From assembly GCA_022829145.1 (NCBI GenBank), contig CM040744.1, forward strand, positions 6,731,001 to 6,795,000: DNA of 64,000 nucleotides, given 5' to 3'. The position numbers and the translations under genes are program-made. Shown here in pieces: positions 1 through 13,969 of this stretch (position 1 is the first letter of the stretch; each line of letters opens with the position of its first letter). Source of the DNA: Albula goreensis (Eukaryota > Chordata > Actinopteri > Albuliformes > Albulidae). The notes beneath the pieces are model-generated. The model did not search any database. It was not told where the DNA came from and saw nothing but the letters and a program-made list of their open reading frames with translations.

Positions 1-3000
1 ACTAAGGTATAAACTCACTTATCCACCTGTTGACAGTTGCTCTCGTTTTCTAAAGGTCATCTTGTTAGTTATGTAAATACTTTACTAAATGTGCTACGTT
101 GTGTTTGTTTTTTGCGTAGACAGCATACACAGTACTTTACATATTTGCATCTAGCATTTATTGGTTCCTCCTTTTGTTTGCCACAGTAATCACAATAATG
201 ACTTAAACTGTTTGAACAAAAATGGGGGGTATCCTGAAAGCACCTGTATGCTTGTGTTGCATCAAATAATAGAATTTATGGCCACATATTGACAACATTG
301 CCAAGAGACACAAAAACGACAGTCTTGCACTGTTTTGGTAGTTTTAGGTTTAGATGTAGGCTATGTACTTACCACAGCTACGATTTAACCATTCTACAAA
401 ATCTATTTGTGACTGAAAATGAATTCCTAATTAGAAAGGTTACTATCAAAATCCATTATGAATTTAAAGGGGGAAATACACAAAAGTAATACAGATACAG
501 TCATATTAGTGAAAGAAGAGTGAAACCCATAATGGATAGAGCTACAATGACCGACAATACAAATGATTTTCTCCCTTACAGCAATGATCAACAACTGGGT
601 AAAATCATTGACTCACTGATAAAGGTAACTCCAGCCATTTGGTTTTATGGCACCTTAACTGTGCTGCACTTAGTATATATTCTGCATTGGCCACCCACTG
701 TTTAGCAAGTTTTCTTCCATCACTGTCCCATACTTTCTGAATTCCACTTGGTTCTCATAAACATTTTCCTTTCTGACATAGTGTAACACAAACGTAATAA
801 ATGTTTAACAACAGCAATGGTTTATTTTGCATATAAACACATGTAATACATAAAGGCTTTTGTATTACATGAAAAATAATCAGTTTCAAATACTAGTAGT
901 AATGCATGAGTAAGAAAGAATGTGAAAAATGTCCATTATGCCATTATGACCTGGATTAATGGTACCATACTGTGCTCTTGGCAAAATAATTCCTCATTAT
1001 GAAAACACTTTGAGTGGTTGGTTTGAAAAAAACCACAAACAGGCAATCAGGTCTTTGAGGTAGGCATTCTCGTAAACAGACATGCAGATGTCCCTCTTTG
1101 CATATATTTTTTAGTTAAAATTACAGCACTGGCCTCGCAGTCTCTTTGATCTACTACTACAACTATTCCCATACCCCCGTGCTCTTTGTGGCACCACTGC
1201 TGTTGAACTTTGATCTGCATTCTACCCTAAATTTAAAAATTTAGATTTAAATCATTACAATTTAAGACAACAATCTCCTCTTTCTGCCCACCTCTCCTTT
1301 GAAAACTGGCCCAAATGTATCCAGAAACTGTGTCATTCTTGAAAGATCAGGATGAAAAGCAGTTGACCACTGTTTTTTTTTTTTTTTGCCTACATTGGAA
1401 GGATTATTTTTTGTTGTCAAAAGATTTCAGGTCACTTACTCTTTTAATCAAAATAATTTGTCTCTGTATTGTGAACCAAAATGTTTCAGAGGAAGGTGGA
1501 TTTAATTAGTTTTCTACAGACACACCATGCTGCTTACTTACATATGTGTATAGGTGAAGCCCGTCAGTGAAACTCTTTAAGTAAATAGTTTCTTTTACAG
1601 CAGCGGAAATAAATACAGACTGGGGGCTCATAGTACTTGTTAGGTATGTATGCCAAACTAATATCGAGCAAGTCAATAATGTTTTCTCTCAGTCAATTCC
1701 AGGCCATCTGGGACAAACAGTATCTTATTGCCTTGGTCTTATGTTCTGTCACCTAATGATCTAGTCAAGTTGCAGCAACAGTTGTGCAAATATAACATAT
1801 ACAAGCATGTAATTTTTGGTGGATTCTCATTCAATTGTCCATACCAGTAATGTTGCTTTCGTATCAATGGACAAATTTTACAGACAAGAATTATATTTTG
1901 CAACTCCTGATCGTAGCATGGTATAAAGAATGAATAGTTAGGCCGCCACATATGTGGAATCCAAGATGTGTTCTTAAAAGGGCCTGAAATCAATATGCAA
2001 TATGTGATCAGTGACCATGTGATTGGGGTAATGGAGTTTGGATTGTACAAGTTACTCTGTTGCATTTTCTTAGGTATTGGGGCCCAGATCAGATCCCTGG
2101 CAAAGGGGAGTATGATCCTTCTCAGATGAATAACGCACAGAGCAGATGGTTTCATTTGGATGAGATGTTAATACAGACGCTCACGGTCTGGTTGCAATCA
2201 GCACAGGTGGGTGCAATAAGGACCACTGGGTCTCCCGCTGGAAGGTATGGTGTCACATTGAAATTTGCTTGATTCAGCCCAGCTGGTGCCTTTCTCGCAA
2301 GAAGTGCAACTTTTCTCTGACCGCCCCGCAACATTTTCATCAGTCCTCCAGAAAAACAGCAGGATTTCCGTCTACTGACAATTTTTCATTTTCCTACAAA
2401 ATTTGAAAGCTTTTATGGAAAGAAATCAGAGCTGTTCAACGCTGTCACAGACACATTATACATCTTTCATTGTGCAAGTCTCCATTTATATCCATGTGCC
2501 TGTTTTCAATATCAAACCACATACAGTACATTGGTCAGGTTTCGATATGAATACTCTTCACCTTACCCAGAATTCTACAACAGCACTGTAATATCTTGAG
2601 CTACAAATGTTTGCGCTTGGCAAATTTGTCCTGTCAGACAAAATGCCTCTTTCAATAAAAGCAACTCCATCTCAAACTAAAACTTCTTAAATCATCTGTA
2701 TATCTTCATATTTGCAAAGCACTAATCAAAGCTCATGAAGGATTCTAGAGAGAAAAAGCCTTGTAATCCCTGTGTTATCAGCTCAGATGTTAAAATGTTC
2801 CTCTGCATTTTGAGTATAAACCCTAACACCAAACAGGGCAGTTTCTGACATGAGCTGTGGATTTTATGAGAAGCTCTTAGCAAAATCTCTGAGATCATAA
2901 AGAAAGTCAACCAGTCTCTCCCGGAACAGCTCACACCTGCCATCTTGGAGAGCTGCACAAGAGGTACAATCTCACCATCTGTGTAGCTTTCAGGCTAAAC

Positions 3001-4880
3001 TTTATAGCATGTTGCAAGTAATGAACCCTGTACACCAAAAACAGGGATATTGATGCTGTTAGAAATTGTTGGAGGGTTTATTTCACCTCTGAGAGCTTTG
3101 GAGATTGGGGATCAAGCTCTGTAAAAACAAAATCAGCATTTTTATATGTATGTTTTCCTTGATTTTACAGTATGGTATGTATATCTTTATATCTAATATC
3201 ACCATATGAACATGGTCAGCCTTATACTGAGTGGATAAAGAATGTATAGCTTTTAACTATTCATACCCGGCAGTTGAATGCAATACTTATTGAATATTGC
3301 CCATCCAAAACACATAATATAATCCATATGGCAACTGGTGGAAATTACTGGAAAATTATTTAAACCTATTTTGAGAATACTCACCAGGCCAAAATAAAAA
3401 AAATGTGAAAAGGGAAGCAACCTAGCCACTTGTAGGTGAAAGTGCTTAGATAATTTCCTTTACTATCACCCCCTACTGAAAAATAGGTGCATTCTGGGAT
3501 AGCCAGAGGCCACTTACTATGTGACAGACCAGGAACTGTCTGACCAACCCCTCGTGTGAGCTTGTTGTATGCCTGTTTCCCATTACTATGATACATTTAA
3601 CGTAAGACGACCCCGCACACATGAACCCACACACACAAACACACGTATGTTTGTATGGCACCGGTATAAGAAAAATGTATTCATAGATAAAAGTTTACAG
3701 GAGAATAACGTTTTGATCACTTTTTTTTATTAAATTTACACTAGATCTCTAAAGGGTCTCAAAACCCATTGGGTTAAAAGGAAAACAGTTCATCTGCATC
3801 ACAAACAATGCATAGAGCTACTTAGCCAATGTATTACAGGCACCAGACAGACATGGATCAAATATATACTGCAAATACTTTACTGTCAGATATCTTTTCA
3901 TAAATGTATTGTGACATACACCATACTGGAGTTCCTGAATGCTTCTAAAATATAAATTTTGCATATATATTTTGTTTTTGGGGCTAATTGCTCCAGTGCG
4001 AATCACATTGGGTGGCTGGTCTAACCAACTGTGAGCCACTTTGAATAAAAGCATCAGCTAAATAACTAAAAATATAATTGTATTAAATTATTTGACACAC
4101 AGGCCTCTGTTGTAATGATCCAACCTCATGCCACAGCAGTCAAACTAGAGCAGATTTCTTTCAGTAATGTGTCTGTGGTTATTTCATAACTATACTGTGT
4201 CAGTTTCACTAAAGTAGAATGTGATAGTTGCATGGGTGCAACAGTTTTATTCTAAACTGTTATAAAATTACATTTGCCATGACACAGATATCACACAAAT
4301 ATGATGCAATTATTCAATATAATGTAGTTTTTAGCATTGTGTCATGAGTTTAGACAGTCAAAATGGAGGCCACAGTATCTGCAGACAATTCCATATGTTA
4401 ACCTTTACCCTGAATAACAAAAACACACAATGAGAATTTATATAACTATGTCCGCTGTTTAAACAGTGCTTGAAATTAATACTGCCAATTTTCATTGCAG
4501 TAGGTGCTAGATGATCTTTAATTACTGCGGAATCATTTTTAACGTCTTATCTCAAAGACAGAATCTCACACAGTGTCCTTTTCAACCACTTCATGGCCTA
4601 ATTCCAGCAGAACCCTGTTTTTCCAAGTTTCTTTCAAAAATGAACTAAAGCCCAGCTCTGCTTTGCTCCAAAAATGTGGACAGAAGTCTACAAGATATTG
4701 CTATGGTGGATGCTAAGAAACTCATGCTACATTGTTAATCAGTTTTAAAAAATACAGTATAGCTACCTCAGGGTACATCCTACTGTTTGTTTTGCATGTG
4801 GAATAAAGAAAGTACAATTACATTTTTAATACCAATGAAATACCATAACAATTTTAGCATCATGCATGCATGCATACATG
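1..4880. other. Intergenic, no gene seen
   Basis: AT-rich sequence with only short random open frames and no chain of exons with matching splice sites. The longest open frame, 138 codons on the minus strand at 1739-2155, has no recognisable domain. Apart from a SINE tail near 4030 and a CATG-rich run at 4861-4880, I see nothing I can name. Confidence 0.6.
4028..4070 (+). repeat. SINE 3' tail fragment
   Basis: The stretch reads like the common fish SINE tail in which a 'gtaagtcgctctggataa' type segment is followed by 'gcatcagctaaataac'. Only this tail is recognisable; the tRNA-like head is not. Identification rests on remembered family pattern. Confidence 0.45.
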
Positions 4881-5040
4881 CAGGGGCGTAGCAACAAGGG
4901 GAGTACTAAGTATACAGGGCCCAAGGTTTGAAGTGACCCATGACAGTCTGTTGAAGGAGTTTTTTCTTTTTGTATAAAGAGTGGGGGGGCCCTCAGAGTC
5001 AGCCTGTGTACAGGGCCCAGAATTTCTAGCTACGCTCCTG
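4881..5040. mobile_element. 160-bp MITE, hAT-like ends
   Basis: The element begins CAGGGGCGTAGC and ends GCTACGCTCCTG; the end is the reverse complement of the start with 11 of 12 bases matching. CAGGGGCGTAGC-type termini are typical of non-autonomous hAT elements. There is no open reading frame. The flanking bases share only a partial match (both end in CATG), so a clean 8-bp target duplication is not visible and the copy is probably old. Confidence 0.7.
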
Positions 5041-5776
5041 TTAGCATGTCTCAGAGACATATCCAAAAATGTGTATGTAAAATACTTCAGGGCATAGTTA
5101 GATAATACAGTATGCTATAAACTGTTTATCTAGTGATTTAGTAAGGGACCATGCAATATTTATGATAAGGTGGAGGATTGTGCGTTTCATATTTTTGTTC
5201 TAGGATGGTGGGAGTGTTTTGTATATACATCTGAAAGGCCAGGTCATGCAGTTTCTAATGAATCAGATTTTGTCTGTGTTTCAGAATTCATGCATTCATG
5301 AATTCATGCTTTTAGGTTGGTGATAGGCTGCTGTTCTGTGGTCTTCCATCTGTCTTTATGCTTTTCATAAAAAGAGGGTAATTCGATTTTTTTCAAGCAT
5401 GCGGGCAAAACAAATGTTATTTATTTCTTTGCTTGCTTGCAAGAGGAGGGGTCATCACTATGCATATTAAAGTTGCCAAATTTTCTCCATCTTCTACTAA
5501 TACTGTATGATTCCTAAAGAAATACCGATACATACATGAGACGATTATTCATGTTTTCTCCCTTATGGCAGAGTTACACTCTTTAGACCCCCCTAGTGGA
5601 GATACAGGAGAACGCAGGAATGTCTGACCTGTCTCTGGCCACCCATTTCTCTCTCTAATCAGCAGCAAATGCGCTAATCATTGACAGCTGTCTGGATGGT
5701 GGATCAAAAGCGAGGGAGAAAATTGCCAACACAAGCTCCTGGTCTATTCATCTCTCTTGTCATCTCTCCACAACAG
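5041..5776. other. Intergenic, no gene seen
   Basis: No supported gene. From about 5570 the sequence becomes less AT-rich and repeat-free and leads into the exon-like stretch that follows. Confidence 0.5.
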
Positions 5777-5831
5777 AGAAACTCAGACAATGGAGAAGGC
5801 AAGAGGGGGCGAAGAAAGCAGAATGCAGCAG
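5777..5831 (+). other. Exon-like stretch with ATG (orphan)
   Basis: A pyrimidine-rich tract ending in AG precedes 5777. An ATG at 5790 opens 14 codons (MEKARGGEESRMQQ) and a GTATGG donor-like site follows at 5832, in phase 0. This would suit a first coding exon, but I found no downstream exon that continues it and I do not recognise the peptide. It may be chance within a conserved non-coding element. Confidence 0.2.
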
Positions 5832-7224
5832 GTATGGCTCCATTTCAAATTTGAGCACACCCAAAATGAAGACAAAAATTACATATTTAATTACCAAAAA
5901 TATAGTGTAATGAATAGTAATGTCATGAAAGCCTTTATTAATTCTTCTATCACCACGATGCACAAATTCTTTCAGCTACTTAGTAATAAGAATATGTAAC
6001 AATACGCAATGAAAAGAATTACTAATAGCTGAAATTAAACAACATTTAAAGTATTACTTACCCTGTCTGTTACACCCCTTTTCCTACATGGGGTGCCAAA
6101 GTGTGTTACTAAATTTATGATTGTGAACCACAGGAACATAGTGACACTATAGAGAGGAGAAAAGGGGGCGAGATTTGTGTCTTGGTTATTCTGAAAGCAG
6201 TTCTGTGTTGGAGGAAAATATTTCTGCAAACCAAATTTAGCGAACCCAGTGTATGCCAATACATCTGAGATAAGAACCACTGCCATTTCCTGTGTTCAAA
6301 AAAACCAAATGGTTCCCCCTCAACATTTCTTCTGTCGGTCAGAATATATCGTCACATCTGCCATCAAGGAACGACATGAAAGGAGAGGGAGTAGAGGACA
6401 CAGTGCGCAGCATATACAATGTGCCATTTTGTGCCATTTTACCATCTCTTCTGATCGCCATCCACGCACACGTAAACATGCAGGCTGATTAACAAACATA
6501 CTAATAAGCCCCCATGTTAAATGGCTTTCCTGTCCTTTGTAGTGTGACCACTGAAGTGGGTGCGTGCTGCATGTTGTTTACCTTGGCATTCAGATCTGAG
6601 TCCAAAACTTAGATTTTTCCAAAAGAAACTAATTAAGACCGCCCATGAATGTCAATATGAAATGAATGACGTTATTTGAAAAAAAAAAGAAAAAAATGAA
6701 TGTTACAGGAAAGTTTTGGACCTCAGGGAAATCTATAATGTTGGGAGCAAATATGGAAGGACATTGAAAAAATATGACTTATTCGGGATTAAAATTGAGT
6801 TCAGCTGGCATTAATTTAATTCACATTGGTACAATATGCACTGAAAGATTGACACTGCGAAGGCAAGGGAGAGTAGGGGCAGAGAGTTTTTAGATCTATG
6901 AAAGCTGAAATATTTCACCATCAAAGGTAACTAATTTACTCGTAATTTAATTCCCTTACTCTTCTGAGAAGCACTGTTTAAGGTACTGGTACACCTTGGT
7001 CTGACTAAGAAAATGTGTTTTTAATGATCCCGAAAGCATGTATGAGCTTTTTACAAATATGTATGGCTGTTTTCCTGGCAGTCAGGTGAAGACTGGAAAT
7101 GAAATTATTGACCATTTAACTTCATAAAATGATAAACAAACATAATAAAACAAATCCACTTCAAAGCTGAAAAAACTACTTCAGAAATTATTTCAGTCTG
7201 TACTCTAAAGTAGAGTTTTAGAGC
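5832..7224. other. Intergenic, no gene seen
   Basis: Short overlapping open frames only, without codon bias or splice context. No repeat family recognised. Confidence 0.5.
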
Positions 7225-7375
7225 ATGATCAATTCCAGGACACAGTGGTTAAGGAGCTGGGCTGCAGGACTGATCCCCAGGTGGGCCAGCCCTATTGTAC
7301 TGTTGAGCAAGGGTCTTAACATGAACTGGATCAGAAAATATCCAGCCACATAAATGGATAATATGTGGAAAAAAA
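7225..7375 (+). repeat. tRNA-derived SINE copy
   Basis: The order of blocks matches a ray-finned-fish tRNA-derived SINE: 'cagtggttaaggagctgggc' in the tRNA-like head, then 'ccaggtgggcc', 'ttgagcaagggtcttaac', 'aaatatccagc' and 'ataaatgg'. A poly(A)-like run follows. The copy is diverged. A second, more decayed copy lies in paip1 intron 5 (29868-29995). Confidence 0.65.
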
Positions 7376-7474
7376 AGTGTCAAATTCTTTACCTTGGCCT
7401 GGATGAGGCTAACTTCAAAGCTAATGAAAAAATAACAAGTCTTACAAACTGTCACACTCATACACTGAAACAGA

Positions 7475-7540
7475 ATCTCTCTCTCTCTCTCACTCGCACA
7501 CGTACACACACACACACACACACATGCGCGCACACACATA
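7475..7540. repeat. (CT)n then (AC)n microsatellite
   Basis: A short CT run passes into an interrupted AC/GCAC run. The overlapping open frames on both strands are low-complexity artefacts. Confidence 0.9.
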
Positions 7541-7904
7541 TACAAAGGAGGCCCAAAGAGATATGACATTTCTGGAATGGAGGTCTGTCATAATTATGAA
7601 ATGTCTGTAACTTTGAAAGAGATGTAAAATGCACTATTTACTGAACTGAAACAGACATGGTTAAATACAGAAACGAAGAAGAAGGAAATATGTGTCATTG
7701 AGGATATGGCATCACCAAGGGTACTTTTTAATACTTAGAAAAGAGAAAAGACATGATTAGAATGCTGTCTCCAAGATCATATTAATACTGATTCATCCAT
7801 AACTCCATAAGGGTTCTAAGGATTACCTCTGTGATGTTTATCTATATATAAGCCAGTAGTGAACAAGCACAACAGCATTTCAACAGTTAATATATGTTAA
7901 TATA

Positions 7905-8260
7905 TATTAATATGCAATGTTTCCGGCGTGGGGGCATTTTCTTGGTGTGGTGTCCTGTGCCAAGAATGCAAGCTGATGTGAATTAATGCTTTCCTTTACC
8001 GCAGTTAAAGGTGTCTCTCTTTCAAAATGGCGGGCATTGAGTAAAGGCAGCATGAACAGCAGGCCAAATGTTTGGGGAGCTCGACACTGAATATCTGTGA
8101 CAGTTTCTGTTATCTGTGTCACAGCCCTCGAGGAAATCAGATCCGAACCTATTTGAGCATTTATGGGATACGCTATGGGATATGATGTCTGAGACAGCAT
8201 TTTCCACTTCCACGCTTCAATTAAGTGTGAGTTAAGTTACTTGAGTTTCTTATCTAACGG
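7905..8260. promoter_or_regulatory. Candidate conserved non-coding element
   Basis: A block of balanced base composition stands out from AT-rich flanks, with no simple repeats and no open frame with splice sites. Such blocks in fish gene deserts are often enhancers. This is inferred from composition alone; conservation cannot be tested here. Confidence 0.2.
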
Positions 8261-10600
8261 AGGAGCGGTGTCGCATTTCCACGGCAGAATTCCAGAGTTT
8301 GGTAGACTCTATGCCACAGTACATAAGGGCTGAGCCGACCACACATGGTGCCCCAATAAAAATATCAGTAACTTCACATTCATGCTTCGTTTCTTTTCGA
8401 TTTTTTTACTATCTGTCCATAGATGATTGCGCACTACATGATTGTGCACTTCAAACAGTGGCGTGAATTTGAATTCACACTTAACCTAATAAAACTCCAT
8501 CAGTTTGAACAAATTCTAATGGCAATGGCTAATTTTACATAAATATTGATATCCTTTGTAATATATAATATGAAGCATCTTCCAAGAACAAGGTTGACAA
8601 AATGCTAATAAAATTACAAGCTAGTAAAATGCATACATTCATAAAATGCATACATCAGTGCACGTTAATTGTAAATTAATAGTAACTTATTTACCAAATA
8701 AACTCATGCGACTGGTTTGTGGTAAAATGTGCCCTGAAGTTGCATGCTGTATTGGTGTATATGGCGTATATTTTAATGATTTGCATATTGCTTTGCTTTG
8801 GGCCCAATTGCTTTGCACTTGAGCAGCGGGCGTTATGCCTTATTTTAATGCATTGCACCGCCACCCTCTAAATAGCATAAGTTATCGTGTCCACGTGGGT
8901 GTATCAGTTTTCAGGTGAGATGTGGTCAGGCACAACGGCATCACAATGCTGTCTAGCTTGCAACTCTTAGCTATTGTGCTGAAGACCAACAAAAGATCTA
9001 ATATCTTTTCACAGTTGTTCTTGCTATTTTAAGGGCGCAATGTCTTAAAGATAGGTACACATCGTGTATACAACCCACTTTGTCTTTTATCTGGTCATTA
9101 ATTAATTGACAAAAAAAACAATGATAATCCCCTCAGTAAAGGTGATTTTGTGCTGTTAGTCATGTCATAGTATGCCATGTTAATAACCATTGGTACTTTG
9201 ACATTGTTTCAGACACTTCAGACAGAGCTCTGTGGCAAAAACAACCTCTGACAACTTCAGTATGTACCTCTCAGCAAATTTAAATTGAGGGCCTGTCAGG
9301 TCCCATAGATGGAGACTAGTCTGCAAACTATTGTTTACCTACAGTTGTGTCTTGGATTTAATAATGAACAAGAATTTAAAAATGATGAGAGCAAAAGACA
9401 CAAAGTTCTGTTGGGTTTTGAAGCTAAAATTCAACAAATTTGGATATTGAATGGCAATTTCTGCAGTTGGTTATGGAATATCTGTATGATTTACTTCTGT
9501 CAGTCCCATTGGGAAGTAAATGGAGTTATTGGGAAGCAAAGGGGTTATTTTTGTTTTTTTACACTAGTTTTTATTCAAAATCATTAAAAAGGACAACATC
9601 GTAAAAACTGTCATTTATGAAACGATGTATTGACTTTTTTGTCGGTTACACAAAAGACCTGCAATTGTGGGCTAGGACATTCCTACATAATCACACAGAC
9701 AAACACAATATTACGTTATATACACTTACATAATGACAGTGGTACAGTATGTAAAAGGGCTGTTTCTTTATTTCATATACACCAAAATAATGGCCTAGAT
9801 TCTATCAATATTTGTCTTTAACATCAAAAACATTTAAATGAAATTTGAACATCTTAAAACAAGCATGTGTGACATTTTTCTTTCTAAACTATGGTATGGG
9901 TTAGGGGGCTAACACATAGTGCTCACATACACACATTGTTTTAGTTTCAGTCACATGCAGTTCTCTTCAGAGGGCGAAAAGGTATGACCACACCTGGAGG
10001 AGGAGAAGTTATGGAGAGAAGAAGTTTAAGAGGAAGTTTTATGGTGTACGATGAAGAAAACCATCTCTCTCATTGTTGGAAACCCTTTTGAAGCGTGAGA
10101 GGAAATATTTTGTACCTACCCTCAAAATGAACACAATGCTTGTATGAACTGAGAAAAAGGCCAGGTCAAAGGAAGTGGCCAGAAGACTTGACTGGCATGG
10201 AATGAAAATGGCTTCCTGTAGCTGTAGTAAGTCCATCTTATTCCACTTGAATTTTGGAAGCTGCTGTGATCTTGTTTTTGTTTTATTCTTGTTTTGTTAC
10301 AGACACATACCCATGATGTTACACTTGGTCCCTTCGGTATACAGACCATTAGTTCACACACACTGGGGTCTGAGGGTTTTAACAACGGTTTGGCAAGTTC
10401 ATTTTTATGATTGTTGAATCGTACAAATAAATAAATTCAAGGCACATAAACTTTAAATTATGCCATTATGTTCTTGATTGAATAAATATGAACAATTTGC
10501 AGTAAACTAAATAGAGCTCTGGAAATAAAGCTCTGTAAGGCACAGATGGTTGTTCAATGTCCATTGAAAGCAGGTGATGGACTTAAAAGAAAAATATAAC
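8261..10600. other. Intergenic, no gene seen
   Basis: AT-rich. The open frames of 60-90 codons, such as 9309-9587 (+) and 10039-10417 on both strands, show no domain, no codon bias and no partner exons. Confidence 0.5.
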
Positions 10601-10760
10601 CATTTAAAAAATCTGCACACATCCACTGCTTTCTCCATTATTGCCGGTCCTGAATGAAAGCCCTGCAAAGCTGGCATTCGCCCCATGGATTAAACTTCAC
10701 AAAGGGTTGCTTCTGCAGGCATGTTTCCGAGTATTTTTTAATGGTTTCATTGACTTTTAT
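10601..10760. promoter_or_regulatory. Candidate conserved non-coding element
   Basis: A low-repeat segment of about 160 bp with composition unlike its neighbours, including TTATTGCC and TTATTGAC hexamer-type boxes. No coding potential. Inference only. Confidence 0.2.
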
Positions 10761-12290
10761 TGCCATATTATTGACCAGTCAAAGATATATTCAATATAAA
10801 TACCTATCTACAGCCAAGAACTAAAGAGGAATTTATCTGAGATAAAGTGCAATTTAAAGAGCTTTGTCCAGGAATGTAAGTGCATTCTCATGCTGTAAAA
10901 CAAGGATTTGACCAGTTTCCCCAATAGTCTGGCCTCACAAACAGAATTGCCAGGAGCTGAGAGGGTCATAACAGGTGAGTACCACAGAAGTACTTCATTG
11001 TACTAAGGCCTCCAAGATAATTTGCTAATCATGATTCTTTATCTCAAACACAGATACAGTTCAAAAACACTGTGATTTTAGCTATTCCTCTCTCAGATGA
11101 ATTCCGTTTAGTCTCTTTTTCAGCTAAATATACCAGGCTAATGTGACATTAAATATGCCATTGGAGAAACAAGAACAATAGCAAAGAACAGAACATAAAT
11201 CATCCGATTAATGGATGTGTTTTACGCACTGCAGTGCAGAATAATCCACAGGTAATACTGAACACTCAGTACCAAACAGACTTCAAGTTAGTTACACTCT
11301 GTAGTGCACTCTATCCACAAAGACGCCATCTCAAACTGTGTAGTTCAGAAATAGGTTCCTCGTTGGCTAGGCAACTGGGGCAGTTGCCCCACATGGACCA
11401 GGGGCAACCTGCATTTTCCTTTAAAATGATCAATGCAATAAATCAGGGAATACAAGTAGTTTTTCTCGGTCTAGCAAAGCATTTGCACAAAATTAATTGA
11501 CTGTCTGGCATTCCATATGGGAGGGAAAGATAATTTAGCCAGTCATAATTTTATGTCACAAAGGCCAGAGTATGAGGACACAACCCTGGGTCATCATGTA
11601 GTTCACCCTGTATCAACAGTATTGGCAAACTTGGGAACCAACTCATTCCTTGCTTTGGCCAGGAAGTAAAACATCCCAGACAACATCTTTTCAGCAATTT
11701 CAGCCAGACTTTACAAATCATGTAGGTAGTTCATAAACTTTGTCCCCTGGTTTTTGCAGCCTTAATATGGAACCCTTGAAAACACATACAGATTAATCCT
11801 CACCAATAAATTTCTGCAGCTTCCTCTTTTTAATCATAATATATGTATTCTCAATTCTGGTGAACCGGTTTAAAAAATGCAGACGGGCGTTTTATTGCAC
11901 ATGGTGATGGCTGTGCGTGTATTTCACCCTCACAAATGCTTAATGTACCTGGCCCAAAGCCTTTTGACCCAAAAGAGAAAAAACACATTTTTCATTTCCT
12001 GTCATTAACGAAGTGGGAAATCCATAAATACCTTGACTCTTATTGAAACTAAAATGGAAAGGCTGTCTCTATGCATTTGTGACAAAAGTGCTCAAAAGCT
12101 TAGCCAGGAAAGCATAAAGTGTAATATTTGTATTTCTGTTACTGAGACAACGATGAAATGTTGCGTGTGGAAGAGAATGAAAGAGAACAAACACCTGGCA
12201 TTGAAAAAAAAATACATTTTAAAAAATGTGAAGTGGAAAGCATTCACAGGAGGATCTAAAAAAAAAAGCTAATAAATGATTCTTAGAGAG
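10761..12290. other. Intergenic, no gene seen
   Basis: No supported gene. At 11355-11410 'gcaactggggcagttgcccc' forms a short inverted repeat of the kind left by old DNA transposons, but I cannot assign it. Confidence 0.45.
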
Positions 12291-12299
12291 AATGACAAA

Positions 12300-12880
12300 T
12301 ATATAGTTATAAACAGCCTGCAAATTAGCTTTAAATCACTGACAACGGTTGGGCTCTTGGGCTGTCCAGACCAGCGAGACCCACGCTGCCCATGCAGTGA
12401 CCTCATTTGGATTAACAACCCATCAGCGCTGTACACTTGCAATATCTCTGCCTTTAATGACTCTGCTTCATTTTTCTGCTGTTTTCAGTTCACTTTGATT
12501 TACGGCAGAGGCGGGACTCTTTGAAGAACACTTGGACAAGCCTTGTGAAGCCTTTTTTTTAACCATTAAACTATTCCACCTGGTGCGCCTGGCGTTCGGC
12601 TCCCATGCTCCTTAGTGCGCAGAGTACACAGCGCGGCTATGGTTTAAGCCCTAACCTGTCACTTTTCGCCCATTAGCGACTATAAACATGGACATGCTCC
12701 AAACCTCTGAAAGTATGTGGGGTTTTTCTGCCTCGGACAGGCCTTGCTGATGGTGATGAGCCCAGGCGGGGTCACGGTTCTGTTAAGTGGAGGAGGCAGT
12801 GTCTGCCTCCCACCTCAGTGCTCTCAGAGGACAGCCCGCCTACCGCGGCGAAAGGGCTCAAATACAGCATGCGCGCGGTC
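12300..12880. promoter_or_regulatory. Candidate regulatory block
   Basis: Two adjacent segments, about 12300-12530 and 12560-12880, are GC-richer and free of repeats; the second contains several CpGs (GCGCGC, CCGCGG). Open frames on both strands at 12717-13003 lack domains. It could be an enhancer, a CpG island or an unannotated promoter. Inferred from composition. Confidence 0.25.
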
Positions 12881-13965
12881 AGCACAGGGAATACACGGAC
12901 ACATCCTAGTAATGATATAATGCATATACATGGGATAATACGTATGCTTGTTACTGATGAGAGATCAATGTTAAATGCCCTTTCTAGTAACACAGCTATC
13001 TAGGCTATATGATTTGTGCTTTTAAAGAGCTGGCACCTGCATCGCTATAGCTAATATAGTACCAATGTATTATTGCTTAAGAATATCAGAGATATTTCTA
13101 TATAGAAATACAGTAAATATCAGCTGAAGTGGAGCCAAAATCCAAAATGCCTCCTCTTAAACTATTTAAAGACAACGTTGTACATCGAGATGTTTTCTTT
13201 TGATTGAAAGCCAGTTCTCTGGATGTGCAAAGAGGCAGTGTCGTGTGTCTTGACCAAGCATTGTTCAGGCGCTGTGGTGTACAAGCCACAATAAATCAAG
13301 AACAATGAACAACCCCCCGGGAAAATTTGTGCGCTGGTACCAATCAAAGAAGTTGTCTCTAAAATTTCGAGATGTAACCAAAAATCATGTGTGAGTGTTT
13401 GTAAAACACACAAACTTTTCAGGTTGACCAAAAAAAAACAGAAAAAAAGTCTTTTTTCCAAAAATGAATATTATGATAATGCGCAAATTTATGATAACTG
13501 TGATTACATCATTGATCATCACAGATAGAACCAAGACCAATGGCATTGTCGCCAGTCTGGATTTTCTATGCCCACTTTGTCACATAACCTTTGCTATTCA
13601 GTCCTGACAAATCCAGCAACTTAACACAAATAAAATAACCATTCAATATTAAAAATTTGTAGTTAATGTAATTAAAATTGTCAATGTTTTTATTCAAAGA
13701 GTTCTGCTGGTGACTGGTGAGTTACATCCCAATGCAGAGATAAATAATAGTGTATGTGGGTATGTGGGGGGAATACAGTAGAGAATGTCACATGAGGAAT
13801 GTAAATTTTCTGCTGCATGTGGGTTATTTAAAATTATAACAAGTACACTCGCCAAAGCTAAGGGGTTGTAAGGGCAAACAGAAGGGTCAAGGCACCCTTA
13901 ATTTACAGAAATCAAACAAATAAAGACCGATAAGGACATTACAGACCAGGCAACGGGAAACCTGC
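12881..13965. other. Intergenic, no gene seen
   Basis: AT-rich with no recognised repeat. The minus-strand open frames at 13098-13461 have no domain and no splice partners. Confidence 0.5.
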
Positions 13966-13969
13966 AGCA

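Noticed and set aside
1739-2155. 138-codon minus-strand open frame
   Set aside because: No recognised domain, no codon bias, no partner exons; expected by chance in 64 kb.
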